The notes under the pieces were generated by a model. It did not search any database, was not told the origin of the DNA, and was given only the letters and a program-made list of their open reading frames with translations. Source: Microlunatus antarcticus (GTDB lineage Bacteria > Actinomycetota > Actinomycetes > Propionibacteriales > Propionibacteriaceae). From it: 64,000 nt of DNA. The position numbers were made by a program, and so were the translations under genes. Within the stretch, counting starts at the first letter, position 1. Each line of letters begins with the position of its first letter. Location: NCBI RefSeq assembly GCF_014193425.1, contig NZ_JACHZG010000001.1, positions 2,108,001 through 2,172,000 of the forward strand. The letters run 5' to 3'. Positions 8,211-16,158 of this stretch are shown piece after piece.

Positions 8211-9470
8211 TCATCGCCGGTAGGGCAGGTCGGGGTTCTGTGCGGCGATTTCGAGGAGGCGGTTGTACTTGGCCACGCGTTCGCCGCGGGCGGGGGCGCC
8301 GGACTTGATCTGGCCGCAGCCGGAGCCGACGGCGAGGTCGGCGATGAAGCTGTCCTCGGTCTCGCCGGAGCGGTGGGAGATCATCGCGGCGTAGCCGGCG
8401 TCGCGGCAGACGGTGAGCGCTTCGAGGGTCTCGGTGACGGTGCCGATCTGGTTGACCTTGATGAGCGCGGCGTTGGCGACGCCTCGACGGACGGCTTCGG
8501 CGATGATCGTGGGGTTGGTGACGAAGTTGTCGTCGCCGACGAGCTGGATCTTGGCGCCGAGGGTCTGCGTGAGGCGGACCCAGCCGTCGTCGTCATCTTC
8601 GGCCAGTCCGTCCTCGATGCTCCAGATGGGGAACTGGGCGACGACGCTCGCGTAGTAGCCGATCATGTCGTCGCTGCTGAGGGTCTGGCCGGCGACGTGG
8701 TAGCTGCCGTCGCGGTAGAACTCGCTGGCCGCCGGGTCGAGCGCGATGGCGACGCCGTCGGTGCCGGGGGTGTAGCCGGCGTCGGTGATGGCGGCGACGA
8801 TGGTCTCCAGGACCTCCTCGGGCCGGTCGAGGTCGGGTGCGAAGCCGCCCTCGTCGCCGAGCCCAGTCGCGTGGCCGGCCTTGCCGAGCCGCGCTTTCAA
8901 GGCGGCGTAGACCTCGGCGCCGGCGCGGACGGCCTCGGCGTAGCTGGGCAGTCCGAGAGGGGCGAGCATGAACTCTTGGAAGTCGAGCTTGTTCGGGGCG
9001 TGCGCGCCGCCGTTGACCACGTTGAAGTGCGGTGCGGGCAGGGCCGGCGTCACCCCGGCGGGGGTGAGGTACTGCCACAGGGCGAGGTCGGCGGTGGCGG
9101 CGAAGGCGCGGGCGGCGGCCATGGAGACCCCGATGATCGCGTTCGCGCCCAGGGCGGACTTGTTGTCGGTGCCGTCCAGCGCGATCAGTGTCTGGTCGAG
9201 CTGGGCGAGGTCGCTGAACTCCTGCCCGGCGAGGGCGTCGTTGATCGCACCGTTGACGTTGGCGGTGGCGGTGAGGACGCCGGCGCCGCCGTACCGGGCG
9301 GGGTCGCGGTCACGCAGCTCGACGGCCTCGCCCGAGCCGGTCGACGCCCCGGACGGGACTCCCGCGCGGAAGGACGCGCCCTTCGAGGTCGTCACGGTGG
9401 TGGCCAGGGTGGGTCGACCGCGCGAGTCGAGGATCTCGAGGGCCTGCACTGATCGGACGGTGATGCTCAA
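8211..9470 (-). CDS. eno: Enolase (phosphopyruvate hydratase)
   Basis: A 419-residue enolase, which interconverts 2-phosphoglycerate and phosphoenolpyruvate in the cytoplasm using two Mg2+. Visible landmarks are LEILDSRGRPT at the N-terminus, the loop GASTGSGEAVELRD, the catalytic GLGDEGGFAPDL, the metal ligands in SIEDGLAEDD and VGDDNFVTNP, the catalytic Lys in LIKVNQIGT, and SHRSGETED. I chose TTG at 9470 because AGAAGGAGAG precedes it; the upstream GTG has no such site. Fluoride with phosphate and Mg2+ inhibits enolase, and its position between riboswitch operons suggests an extra copy for fluoride stress (inference). No riboswitch is visible before it. Confidence 0.92.
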   Translation of the reverse strand: MSITVRSVQALEILDSRGRPTLATTVTTSKGASFRAGVPSGASTGSGEAVELRDRDPARYGGAGVLTATANVNGAINDALAGQEFSDLAQLDQTLIALDGTDNKSALGANAIIGVSMAAARAFAATADLALWQYLTPAGVTPALPAPHFNVVNGGAHAPNKLDFQEFMLAPLGLPSYAEAVRAGAEVYAALKARLGKAGHATGLGDEGGFAPDLDRPEEVLETIVAAITDAGYTPGTDGVAIALDPAASEFYRDGSYHVAGQTLSSDDMIGYYASVVAQFPIWSIEDGLAEDDDDGWVRLTQTLGAKIQLVGDDNFVTNPTIIAEAVRRGVANAALIKVNQIGTVTETLEALTVCRDAGYAAMISHRSGETEDSFIADLAVGSGCGQIKSGAPARGERVAKYNRLLEIAAQNPDLPYRR

Positions 9471-9777
9471 GGTCTCTCCTTCTGTGATGTGCGGTGTCCT
9501 GCCGTGCACCGCGTCCCGGGCGGCTGCCGCGAAAGCGTCGGATGCCGGCGAAGAGGATCAGACCGAGATTGATGTGAAACTCCGGCCGCTGGCGGGAGCG
9601 CCTCTGACAAGCCCGGGACGCGCTCTCAGCATCCACGGTGCGCAGTCCGTCGAGCCAGTGGGGTTGCCGCGCCGCCTCACCGGTCCTGCTGCATCGAATG
9701 CATCGAAGCATCGCCGGCTGTGCGGGCGAGACCGGGAAAAGGACTTCCGTCGCTGCGGCGGGAATGGGCTACATTGA

Positions 9778-9842
9778 TGGTGGTGATGGATTCCGCCTGA
9801 GGCCTCGGCCTCGAACCGCCGTGTGGCTGATGACTCCTGGGA
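9778..9842 (+). promoter_or_regulatory. Fluoride riboswitch (crcB motif) no. 1
   Basis: Reads GGTGATGGATTCCGCC, hairpin GAGGC-CTCG-GCCTC, GAACCGCC, then GGCTGATGACTCCTGG. All conserved fluoride-riboswitch blocks are present. A -10-like TACATT lies at 9770-9775. CTCCT at 9834-9838, in the 3' end of the aptamer, is complementary to the Shine-Dalgarno AGGAG at 9857-9861 of the next gene, which suggests control of translation initiation. No intrinsic terminator is visible between aptamer and gene. Confidence 0.9.
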
Positions 9843-9867
9843 CGAAGTTCTGTCTTAGGAGCGTGCT

Positions 9868-10515
9868 GTGCTCATCGGCGAGATGTCCGTCCTTTCGATC
9901 CCTCCCACGCACCGGGTGTTCCTGGTACGCCATGGGCGGACGCCGCTGAACGCGGAGGGCCGGCTGCGTGGGCACCTCAACCCGGCCCTCGACGAGGTCG
10001 GCCGCAGCGAGATCCTGGCTCTGGCGGCTGTGCTGGCCGGTCAGCACGTCGTGAAGATCGTGACCAGTCCGCTGTTGCGCGCGCTGCAGACCGCCGAGGC
10101 GGTCGCTGGAGCCACCGGCGCGCCGACCGCGGCGAACGCTGCCCTGGTGGACCGGAACTGGGGCGAGTGGTCCGGGCAGCCGGAAGCGACGGTGGCTGAG
10201 CGGTGGGGGAGCGTCGACCGGGCTCCCGGGGTCGAGAGTGTCGCGTCGGTCCGGCGCCGCAGCCGGACCGTGCTCGACGCCCAGGTGCCGCTGCTCGACG
10301 AGGGCAACGTGGTGATCATCACCCACGACGCCGTCCTGCGGGTGCTGCTCGACGACCTCGGCGTCCCGCTCCCCGACGACGCCAACCGGCTGCCGACAGG
10401 CTCGTGGAGCCTGCTCTCCCGCGGGCGCCGGCACTGGAGCGTGGAGCTGGTCGGCGAGCGACCGACGCCACGACCGTGCATCGACAAGCTGCAGCTCGAA
10501 GGAGATCGATCATGA
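9868..10515 (+). CDS. Histidine phosphatase / phosphoglycerate-mutase-like protein
   Basis: A 215-residue histidine-phosphatase-superfamily protein. The catalytic RHG is in VFLVRHGRTPLN, the arginine loop in SPLLRALQTAE, and the second catalytic His in VVIITHDAVLR. Members include phosphoglycerate mutases and small-molecule phosphatases; sequence alone does not separate these. The GTG at 9868 has AGGAG six bases upstream. It is the first gene after riboswitch no. 1 and overlaps the UspA-like gene (ATGA). With enolase nearby, a role in lower glycolysis under fluoride stress is plausible but inferred. Confidence 0.82.
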   Translation: MLIGEMSVLSIPPTHRVFLVRHGRTPLNAEGRLRGHLNPALDEVGRSEILALAAVLAGQHVVKIVTSPLLRALQTAEAVAGATGAPTAANAALVDRNWGEWSGQPEATVAERWGSVDRAPGVESVASVRRRSRTVLDAQVPLLDEGNVVIITHDAVLRVLLDDLGVPLPDDANRLPTGSWSLLSRGRRHWSVELVGERPTPRPCIDKLQLEGDRS

Positions 10516-11033
10516 ACGACCACCAGCAGGCCCGGTCCATCATCGTGGGGGTGGTGCCGGGCCAGCCCGACGCGGTGCTCTTGCAGGCGGCTCGGTTCGC
10601 CCGCCGGTTCGACGCCACCCTCGTCTGCGCCAACGTCGACCTGATGTGCTACGTCGTCCACGAGCACCCCGACGGGTCGGTCGACGCCAGGCAGATCGAC
10701 CCGGATATGGCCGACATCACCGCGCCCAGCTTCGACAGCGGCCTCGCCGACCACATCCGCCGGGTGCTTCGCGGCGAGCAGGTCGAGGTGACGTTCCGCC
10801 AGCTCGCGGGCGACAGCGCCGATGCGCTCGGGCGGCTGGCGGAGACCCTGCAGGCCGAGATGATCGTGGTCGGCACCCGAAAGCAGGGCATCGGCGCAAG
10901 TGTCCGGGAGTACTTCGGCGGTTCGGTGGCGGTGCACCTGGTGCACCGGCAGAACCGGTGCGTGGTGGTGGTCCCGATCGCCCCGGTCCCGGCCGGTCAG
11001 CGGCTTCCGTGGGAAGAGGTGGGCGTCTCGTGA
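10512..11033 (+). CDS. UspA-like stress protein
   Basis: A 173-residue protein with the universal-stress-protein fold. It has an N-terminal beta strand IIVGVVPGQPD, a middle AETLQAEMIVVGTR and a C-terminal GGSVAVHLVHRQNRCVVVVP, corresponding to the Usp VGxxG-x9-GS(V)xxxxxxxxxxxVxVV pattern. It is 48% or so identical by eye to the protein at 21168-21689, including a shared insert near HEHPDGSV. It overlaps both neighbours by four bases. Usp genes are among those known downstream of fluoride riboswitches. Confidence 0.8.
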   Translation: MNDHQQARSIIVGVVPGQPDAVLLQAARFARRFDATLVCANVDLMCYVVHEHPDGSVDARQIDPDMADITAPSFDSGLADHIRRVLRGEQVEVTFRQLAGDSADALGRLAETLQAEMIVVGTRKQGIGASVREYFGGSVAVHLVHRQNRCVVVVPIAPVPAGQRLPWEEVGVS

Positions 11034-11557
11034 GACCGGAGCGCGACGTCGTCGACAGGCCAGAAGCCCGTTCGCCCGATCGGCAGCTGGGCGTCGACAG
11101 CGACATCGAGACCAGCGAGGACCGTTCGGGTGCGGCGAGACCGGTGCACCTCAGCTGGACCAACATCGGTCTCGTCGCCGCAGGCGGGGCCGTCGGCACC
11201 GGCGTGCGGTACCTCATCAGCGCAGCCTTCCCCCAGGTCCACGGCATACCGGTGGCCACGCTGGGTATCAACGTCGTGGGTGCCTTCCTGCTCGGGGCGC
11301 TGCTCGAGGCCGTGGCGATGCGCGGCGTGGACGCGGGCCGCCGCCGCGCGGTCCGGCTGCTCGCCGGCACCGGCGCCCTCGGCGGCTTCACCACCTACAG
11401 CACCCTGGCCAACGACACCGCCACCCTGATGGTCGTCGCACCGGTCCACGCGGTCGGCTACGCCCTCGCCACCGTTGTCGGCGGGGCCGCCGCCGCGCTT
11501 GCCGGCATCGTGCTGGCCCGGCGCCTCTCGACCGCCGACGGCAAGGACGGTGCCTGA
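11030..11557 (+). CDS. crcB: Fluoride channel subunit CrcB (long form)
   Basis: A 175-residue protein with a soluble N-terminal tail of about 45 residues, then four transmembrane helices. The CrcB/Fluc signature is present: GGAVGTGVRYLIS in helix 1, TLGINVVGAFLLG with the conserved Asn in helix 2, and GGFTTYSTLAND with the Phe-box and Thr/Ser track in helix 3. Fluc channels export F- passively as dual-topology dimers. Here two crcB genes sit in tandem, as in Gram-positives that form heterodimers. It starts with GTG overlapping the Usp stop. Confidence 0.92.
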   Translation: MRPERDVVDRPEARSPDRQLGVDSDIETSEDRSGAARPVHLSWTNIGLVAAGGAVGTGVRYLISAAFPQVHGIPVATLGINVVGAFLLGALLEAVAMRGVDAGRRRAVRLLAGTGALGGFTTYSTLANDTATLMVVAPVHAVGYALATVVGGAAAALAGIVLARRLSTADGKDGA

Positions 11558-11937
11558 TGGATGCTGCCGTGACCCTCGTCCTGGTCTGCGCGGCCGGCGC
11601 CGTCGGCGCGGCTCTCCGGTTCGTGGTCGACGGGACCATCCGAGCCCGGGCCAAGATGAGGTTCCCGCTCGCGACCACCGTGATCAACGTGACCGGGTCG
11701 CTGCTCCTCGGCGCGCTGACCGGGCTCGCCCTCGGCCACGGCGTCCCGCAGCTGTGGCACGCCGTCGTAGGAACCGGGTTGCTCGGCGGCTACACCACGT
11801 TCAGCACCGCCAGCTTCGAGACCATCCGGCTCGCCGAAGACCGCCGCTACGTGGCCGCCCTCCTCAACGGGGCCGGGATGCTCGTCCTCGCCGTGGCCGC
11901 CGCAGCCGCCGGCGTCGCCATCGGGCTCCGGGTATGA
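11557..11937 (+). CDS. crcB: Fluoride channel subunit CrcB (short form)
   Basis: A 126-residue CrcB with four membrane helices and no N-terminal tail. Motifs are GAVGAALRFVVDG, TVINVTGSLLLG and GGYTTFSTASFE. The ATG shares its first base with the TGA of the upstream crcB. It probably pairs with the long form as a heterodimer. It closes the riboswitch no. 1 operon; 98 bp separate it from the next gene. Confidence 0.92.
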   Translation: MDAAVTLVLVCAAGAVGAALRFVVDGTIRARAKMRFPLATTVINVTGSLLLGALTGLALGHGVPQLWHAVVGTGLLGGYTTFSTASFETIRLAEDRRYVAALLNGAGMLVLAVAAAAAGVAIGLRV

Positions 11938-12035
11938 GCACCGTGCCGAACCGGGATCGAGCCGCTGCGTCGACGTCCGTCCGCACCAGGCGGGATCGAC
12001 GTGGCAGCAACCGACCGAGCACGTGACCGACCGTC

Positions 12036-12710
12036 GTGCGCTTCTACCGAAAAGTCTGGACCTGGACGGCCTGCCTGCTGGGCGCCCTCGGAGCCCTCGT
12101 CGGACTCTTGAACGCTCACACCCCCGATGTTGCTGGGGTGATCGGCGTCGCGGTAGCCGCCGGCTGCGTCGCCGCCCTGATCGGTCGCCCCGAATCGTCA
12201 CGCTGGGGCGAGGCCCGACGCACGGTCACGACGGGTGCGGTGACAGCAGCGTCCGGGGTGTCCCTTCTCGGTCTGCTGCAGATGTTCAGCCCCGGAGCCC
12301 TCGCGGCAGTCGTCGCGCTGGCCGCGGCGTCGTCACCGGCCCTGCACCAGTACCTGGCGACGTCGCTTCGGTACCGACGGTGGCGGCTCCCTGAGATCGA
12401 GCCGCACAACTCGCCTGAGGGCGACGGGCTGGAGCGGCCGCAGCCGTCCCTACCGTCCGCGCCCGTACGGTCGCTCAGCACTGCAGAGCTCTGCCTGGCC
12501 TGGCGGACCAGCCACCCCGCGTTGTGCCGCGCGAGGCGCCGCGGCGACCTTCCGGCGCAGGCTCGACTCGTCGCCCTCAGGCAGGCCTACCTCGACGAGC
12601 TCGAACGCCGCGACCCAGCCGGCTTCGCCGAGTGGCTGGCACACGACGCCCGACCGACCGGCGACCCCCGCAGCTACCTCAACAATCCCTCAGATCGGTC
12701 TTCGGACTGA
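12036..12710 (+). CDS. Conserved membrane protein of unknown function
   Basis: A 224-residue protein that I do not recognise. The first 110 residues hold about four hydrophobic segments (LLGALGALVGLL, IGVAVAAGCVAALIG, ASGVSLLGLLQMF, LAAVVALAAASSPAL). The C-terminal half is soluble and charged, with LSTAELCLAWRTSHPAL and a helical LRQAYLDELERRDPAG ending in Pro/Asp-rich sequence. The GTG start has no strong ribosome site. It follows the crcB pair in the same direction but with a 98-bp gap, so operon membership is open. Confidence 0.55.
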   Translation: MRFYRKVWTWTACLLGALGALVGLLNAHTPDVAGVIGVAVAAGCVAALIGRPESSRWGEARRTVTTGAVTAASGVSLLGLLQMFSPGALAAVVALAAASSPALHQYLATSLRYRRWRLPEIEPHNSPEGDGLERPQPSLPSAPVRSLSTAELCLAWRTSHPALCRARRRGDLPAQARLVALRQAYLDELERRDPAGFAEWLAHDARPTGDPRSYLNNPSDRSSD

Positions 12711-12822
12711 CGTCGCGACCCGGAGCCCAAGACCTCAGCCCAAGACCCCAGCCCTGCCGCGACGAGCGTGGTCGAACCGCGCCCCCGTCAGATCTCCAGC
12801 TGGGCGGGCGTCGTGCCTGCGG

Positions 12823-13656
12823 CTACCGGCAGGACTTCGGGGACAGCCGGTCGAGGCGTGCCACGGTGGCTGAGCTGGTCGGGGTGTAGACGACCACGAA
12901 CAGGTCGCGTTGGTCGGCGGCGGCGAGCCGGTGGTGCTCGAACTCCAGCTCGCCCTCGGCGGTCAGGAAGCTGCGCCGTCGGGAGGTGAAGCCCTCGATG
13001 TTGTGCTGTGACCAGGCCTCGCGGAACGGCGCGCTGTGCTGCTGCAGCCGGGCGACCAGTCGTAGGCAGTCGGGCTGGTTGAGCCGCGGACCGGCTTCTG
13101 CACGGAACTCGGCCAGGAACCGCCGGCTGGTGACCTCCCAGTCCGGCAGCAGCCCCTGGACGAAGGGGTCGGTGAACACGACCCAGAGCAGGTTGCGGTC
13201 CTGCTCGGGCAGTGTCGCGACGGGCGGGTAGAGGGCGGCGTAGGCGGCGTTCCAGCCGCTGATCGTCCAGTCTGCGCCGATCGCGAAGGCCGGCGAGCCG
13301 ACCAACGCGTCGAGCAGGTGCTGGATGTGCTGAACACCCGGAGCGGGCGTCGGTCCCACTACCGGACCGGGAGCGAAGCCCGCGACGGACAGTAGGTACG
13401 TGCGTTCCGCCGTGGTCAGCCGCAAGGCGTTGGCCAGCGCCTCGAGGACCTGCCGGGAGGGTTGCACGTCTCGGGCTTGCTCGAGCCAGGTGTACCAGGT
13501 GACGCTCACGCCGGACAGCGCCGCGACCTCCTCGCGCCGCAGGCCCGCGGTCCGGCGCCGACCGCCCTCGGGCAGGCCGAGCGAGACCCGGTCGAGCTGG
13601 GTCCGACGGGCCCGCAGGAAGGCCGCCAGCTCCGTCCGTGCGCCGGGATCCGCCAC
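12823..13656 (-). CDS. MmyB-type XRE-family transcription regulator
   Basis: A 277-residue regulator. The N-terminal helix-turn-helix (residues 40-60) is the typical LRREEVAALSGVSVTWYTWLE, and residues 95-270 form the MmyB-like ligand-binding domain, with SGWNAAYAALYP and the basic FTSRRRSFLTAEGELEFEHHRL. Such proteins usually repress a divergent gene, most often a short-chain dehydrogenase; here the divergent gene is ilvD. GTG start at 13656. A perfect palindrome at 13666-13684 lies just upstream of the start and is the likely operator. Confidence 0.88.
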   Translation of the reverse strand: MADPGARTELAAFLRARRTQLDRVSLGLPEGGRRRTAGLRREEVAALSGVSVTWYTWLEQARDVQPSRQVLEALANALRLTTAERTYLLSVAGFAPGPVVGPTPAPGVQHIQHLLDALVGSPAFAIGADWTISGWNAAYAALYPPVATLPEQDRNLLWVVFTDPFVQGLLPDWEVTSRRFLAEFRAEAGPRLNQPDCLRLVARLQQHSAPFREAWSQHNIEGFTSRRRSFLTAEGELEFEHHRLAAADQRDLFVVVYTPTSSATVARLDRLSPKSCR

Positions 13657-13665
13657 GCTCGAATC

Positions 13666-13684
13666 CTAGTAGTCCCACTACTAG
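13666..13684. promoter_or_regulatory. Palindromic operator candidate between mmyB-type gene and ilvD
   Basis: CTAGTAGTCCCACTACTAG: perfect 8-bp arms around a CCC centre. It lies 10 bp from the regulator start and 49 bp from the ilvD start, the position expected for an auto-repressing divergent regulator. It also includes the only AT-rich tract in the intergenic region. Confidence 0.7.
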
Positions 13685-13732
13685 CATCAACGCCGTCTTC
13701 CTCGTAGCGGTGGCACCGCCGAGGATCGGGAC

Positions 13733-15568
13733 ATGCCTGCTCTGCGTTCCCGCACCGTCACCCACGGCCGCAACATGGCCGGCGCCCGAGCCCTGATGCG
13801 CGCCTCGGGCGTCGCAGGCGCCGACATCGGCAAGCCGGTGATCGCCGTGGCCAACTCCTTCACCGAGTTCGTCCCCGGCCACACCCATCTGCAGCCGGTC
13901 GGACGCATCGTCTCCGCTGCCATCGCCGAGGCGGGCGCCATCCCGCGCGAGTTCAACACCATCGCCGTCGACGACGGCATCGCCATGGGCCACGGCGGGA
14001 TGCTCTACAGCCTGCCCTCGCGGGAGCTGATCGCGGACTCGGTGGAGTACATGGTGCAGGCGCACTGCGCCGACGCCCTGGTCTGCATCTCCAACTGCGA
14101 CAAGATCACCCCGGGCATGCTGATGGCCGCGCTGCGCCTGAACATCCCGACCGTCTTCGTCTCCGGCGGCCCGATGGAGGGTGGCACGGCCACGCTCGTC
14201 GACGGCACCGTCCGTACCGGCCTCAACCTCGTGACAGCGATCGCGGACGCGGTGGCCGACGACGTCTCCGACGTCGACCTCGCACGGATCGAGGAGGCCG
14301 CCTGCCCGACCTGCGGCTCGTGCTCGGGCATGTTCACGGCGAACTCCATGAACTGCCTGGTAGAGGCGATGGGCCTTGCGCTGCCCGGCAACGGTTCCGT
14401 GCTTGCCACCCACACCGCCCGCCGGGCGCTGTACGAGCGGGCCGGGCGGACCGTCGTCGACCTGGTCCGGCGCTGCTACGACGAGGACGACGCCTCGGTG
14501 TTGCCTCGCTCGATCGCCGGCCACCCAGCCTTCGACAACGCCATGGCGCTGGACGTGGCCATGGGCGGCTCGACGAACACGATCCTGCACCTGCTGGCCG
14601 CCGCGCACGAGGCCGAGCTCGACTACGGGCTGCCCGACATCGAGGCGTTGTCCGCGCGGATTCCCTACCTGGCCAAGGTGGCCCCGAACGGGCGGCACCT
14701 GATGGAGGACGTGCACCGGGCGGGTGGGGTCCCGGCGATCCTCGGTGAGCTCTACCGAGCCGGTTTGTTGCACGACGACGTGCACGCCGTACACGCGCCG
14801 AGCATCAAGGCCTGGCTGGAGGACTGGGACGTCCGGGGCGGGTCCGTCACCGGGGAGGCGCTCGAGCTCTGGCACGCCGCACCCAGCGGGCGGCGCTCTG
14901 CCCAAGCCTGCTCCCAGTCCGCGCGGTGGGCCGAGCTCGACACCGACGCGGCCGGCGGCTGCATCCGCGATGTCGACCACGCCTATAGCCGCGACGGTGG
15001 CCTCGCCGTGCTGCGGGGCAACCTCGCTCCCGACGGCGGCATCGTCAAGACCGCCGGGGTCGACGAGTCAATCTGGACGTTCGAGGGGCCGGCCGTGGTC
15101 TGCGAGTCGCAAGACGACGCGGTCGAGGCCATCCTCAGCGGCCGGGTCCGGCCCAGCGACGTCGTGGTGATCCGGTACGAGGGACCGCGCGGCGGACCTG
15201 GCATGCAGGAGATGCTCTACCCGACCTCGTACCTCAAGGGTCGCGGCCTGGGAACCGTGTGCGCGCTGGTCACCGACGGACGGTTCTCGGGCGGCACGTC
15301 CGGGCTGTCGGTCGGGCACGTCTCACCGGAGGCCGCCGCAGGCGGCACGATCGCCCTAGTCGCTGACGGCGACCTCATCCGCATCGACATCGCCACCCGG
15401 ACGTTGCAGCTGCTGGTCCCCGACGACGTGCTCCGCGACCGGCGGCGGGCGCTCGGCGGCAGGTACGCCCCCGCTGCTCGGACCCGGGTCGTCTCCGGTG
15501 CCCTCCGGGCGTACGCCTCGACGACCAGCAGTGCCGACCGTGGAGCGGTGCGGATCCTGCCCGAGTGA
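13733..15568 (+). CDS. ilvD: Dihydroxy-acid dehydratase
   Basis: A 611-residue IlvD, which dehydrates 2,3-dihydroxy-isovalerate and -methylvalerate in valine/isoleucine synthesis using an Fe-S cluster and Mg2+. Cluster ligands are visible at C122 ([11 protein letters not shown]) and C194 ([15 protein letters not shown]); the C-terminus ends in [18 protein letters not shown], as in the long Escherichia coli-type enzymes. Length is normal. No other ilv gene is nearby, so this may be a second copy under control of the divergent MmyB-type regulator rather than amino-acid attenuation (inference). Confidence 0.93.
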   Translation: MPALRSRTVTHGRNMAGARALMRASGVAGADIGKPVIAVANSFTEFVPGHTHLQPVGRIVSAAIAEAGAIPREFNTIAVDDGIAMGHGGMLYSLPSRELIADSVEYMVQAHCADALVCISNCDKITPGMLMAALRLNIPTVFVSGGPMEGGTATLVDGTVRTGLNLVTAIADAVADDVSDVDLARIEEAACPTCGSCSGMFTANSMNCLVEAMGLALPGNGSVLATHTARRALYERAGRTVVDLVRRCYDEDDASVLPRSIAGHPAFDNAMALDVAMGGSTNTILHLLAAAHEAELDYGLPDIEALSARIPYLAKVAPNGRHLMEDVHRAGGVPAILGELYRAGLLHDDVHAVHAPSIKAWLEDWDVRGGSVTGEALELWHAAPSGRRSAQACSQSARWAELDTDAAGGCIRDVDHAYSRDGGLAVLRGNLAPDGGIVKTAGVDESIWTFEGPAVVCESQDDAVEAILSGRVRPSDVVVIRYEGPRGGPGMQEMLYPTSYLKGRGLGTVCALVTDGRFSGGTSGLSVGHVSPEAAAGGTIALVADGDLIRIDIATRTLQLLVPDDVLRDRRRALGGRYAPAARTRVVSGALRAYASTTSSADRGAVRILPE

Positions 15569-15623
15569 GGCTGAGTGAAATGTCCTCGAGGCTGAAACGC
15601 CCGAATCTGAAGTGCTTGCCGCA

Positions 15624-15641
15624 TTGCGCCGCGTGGCGCAA
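15624..15641 (+). terminator. Hairpin downstream of ilvD
   Basis: TTGCGCC-GCGT-GGCGCAA forms a perfect 7-bp stem with a 4-base loop, 55 bp after the ilvD stop. There is no clear U tract, so it is a weak terminator candidate. Confidence 0.35.
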
Positions 15642-15977
15642 GTGTTCGTGATGAGAGTCGGGTCGATCAGCTCGGCAAGGAGCTCGCGTGCTTGCGCACA
15701 AGACCGGGATGCGGTGAACCCGAATCCGCCCGTCGACTCCGACGCCGCCTGGTCATTCATCAAGTGCGCGGCTCCCCAACGTCGCATATACGTCGAGCAC
15801 GACCGTCGCGCAGAGGTCTCCCTGCGGCGGGCCACACTGGATCCCGTCGTTCCTGAGCCTGTCCGACGTCATGGTTGTCTCGGGAGCGGCTGCTGCTGGG
15901 GGGAGGAGGAGACGCTGAGGAGAAGACCATGGAGGGTGCGGCGACGACAACGAGGCGGTAGGTAGTCCCACGCGCCG

Positions 15978-16110
15978 CCGCTGTCCGGTATCACCGAACT
16001 TGGCAGTGCCCCGACGCTCGGATGACAAGTTGCTGGCGATCCCGAGGGCCGATCTGCGCCAATGATCTTGGCAGTAGCCGGATTCTGTGTCACTCGAGTT
16101 GTTGCTCCTA
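15978..16110 (+). repeat. Dispersed repeat, copy B
   Basis: Shares an ordered set of blocks with copy E: CTGTCCGG, CGAACTTGGCAGT, GATGACA, CTGCGCCAATGATCTTGGC and CAGTAGCCGGATTCTGTGTC. The second terminal unit is interrupted after GAGTTGTT, close to the IS110 end, suggesting that IS110 inserted in the repeat. Confidence 0.6.
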
Positions 16111-16158
16111 TCGTTTGTAAAGCCCCTTCTTGAGCTGATTGGGGGAGCGGCGGCTGGG

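Larger units (their letters stand above)
15569..16158. other. Non-coding stretch between ilvD and IS110
   Basis: Contains the ilvD hairpin, about 330 bp in which I see no gene, and repeat copy B (15978-16110). The repeat abuts the IS110-type element, so part of this stretch may be the end of that element. Confidence 0.5.

Noticed and set aside
12788-14980. 730-codon open frame antisense to ilvD
   Set aside because: Its residues over 13.7-15.0 kb are shadow sequence of ilvD; only the regulator in another frame on this strand at 12823-13656 has real motifs.
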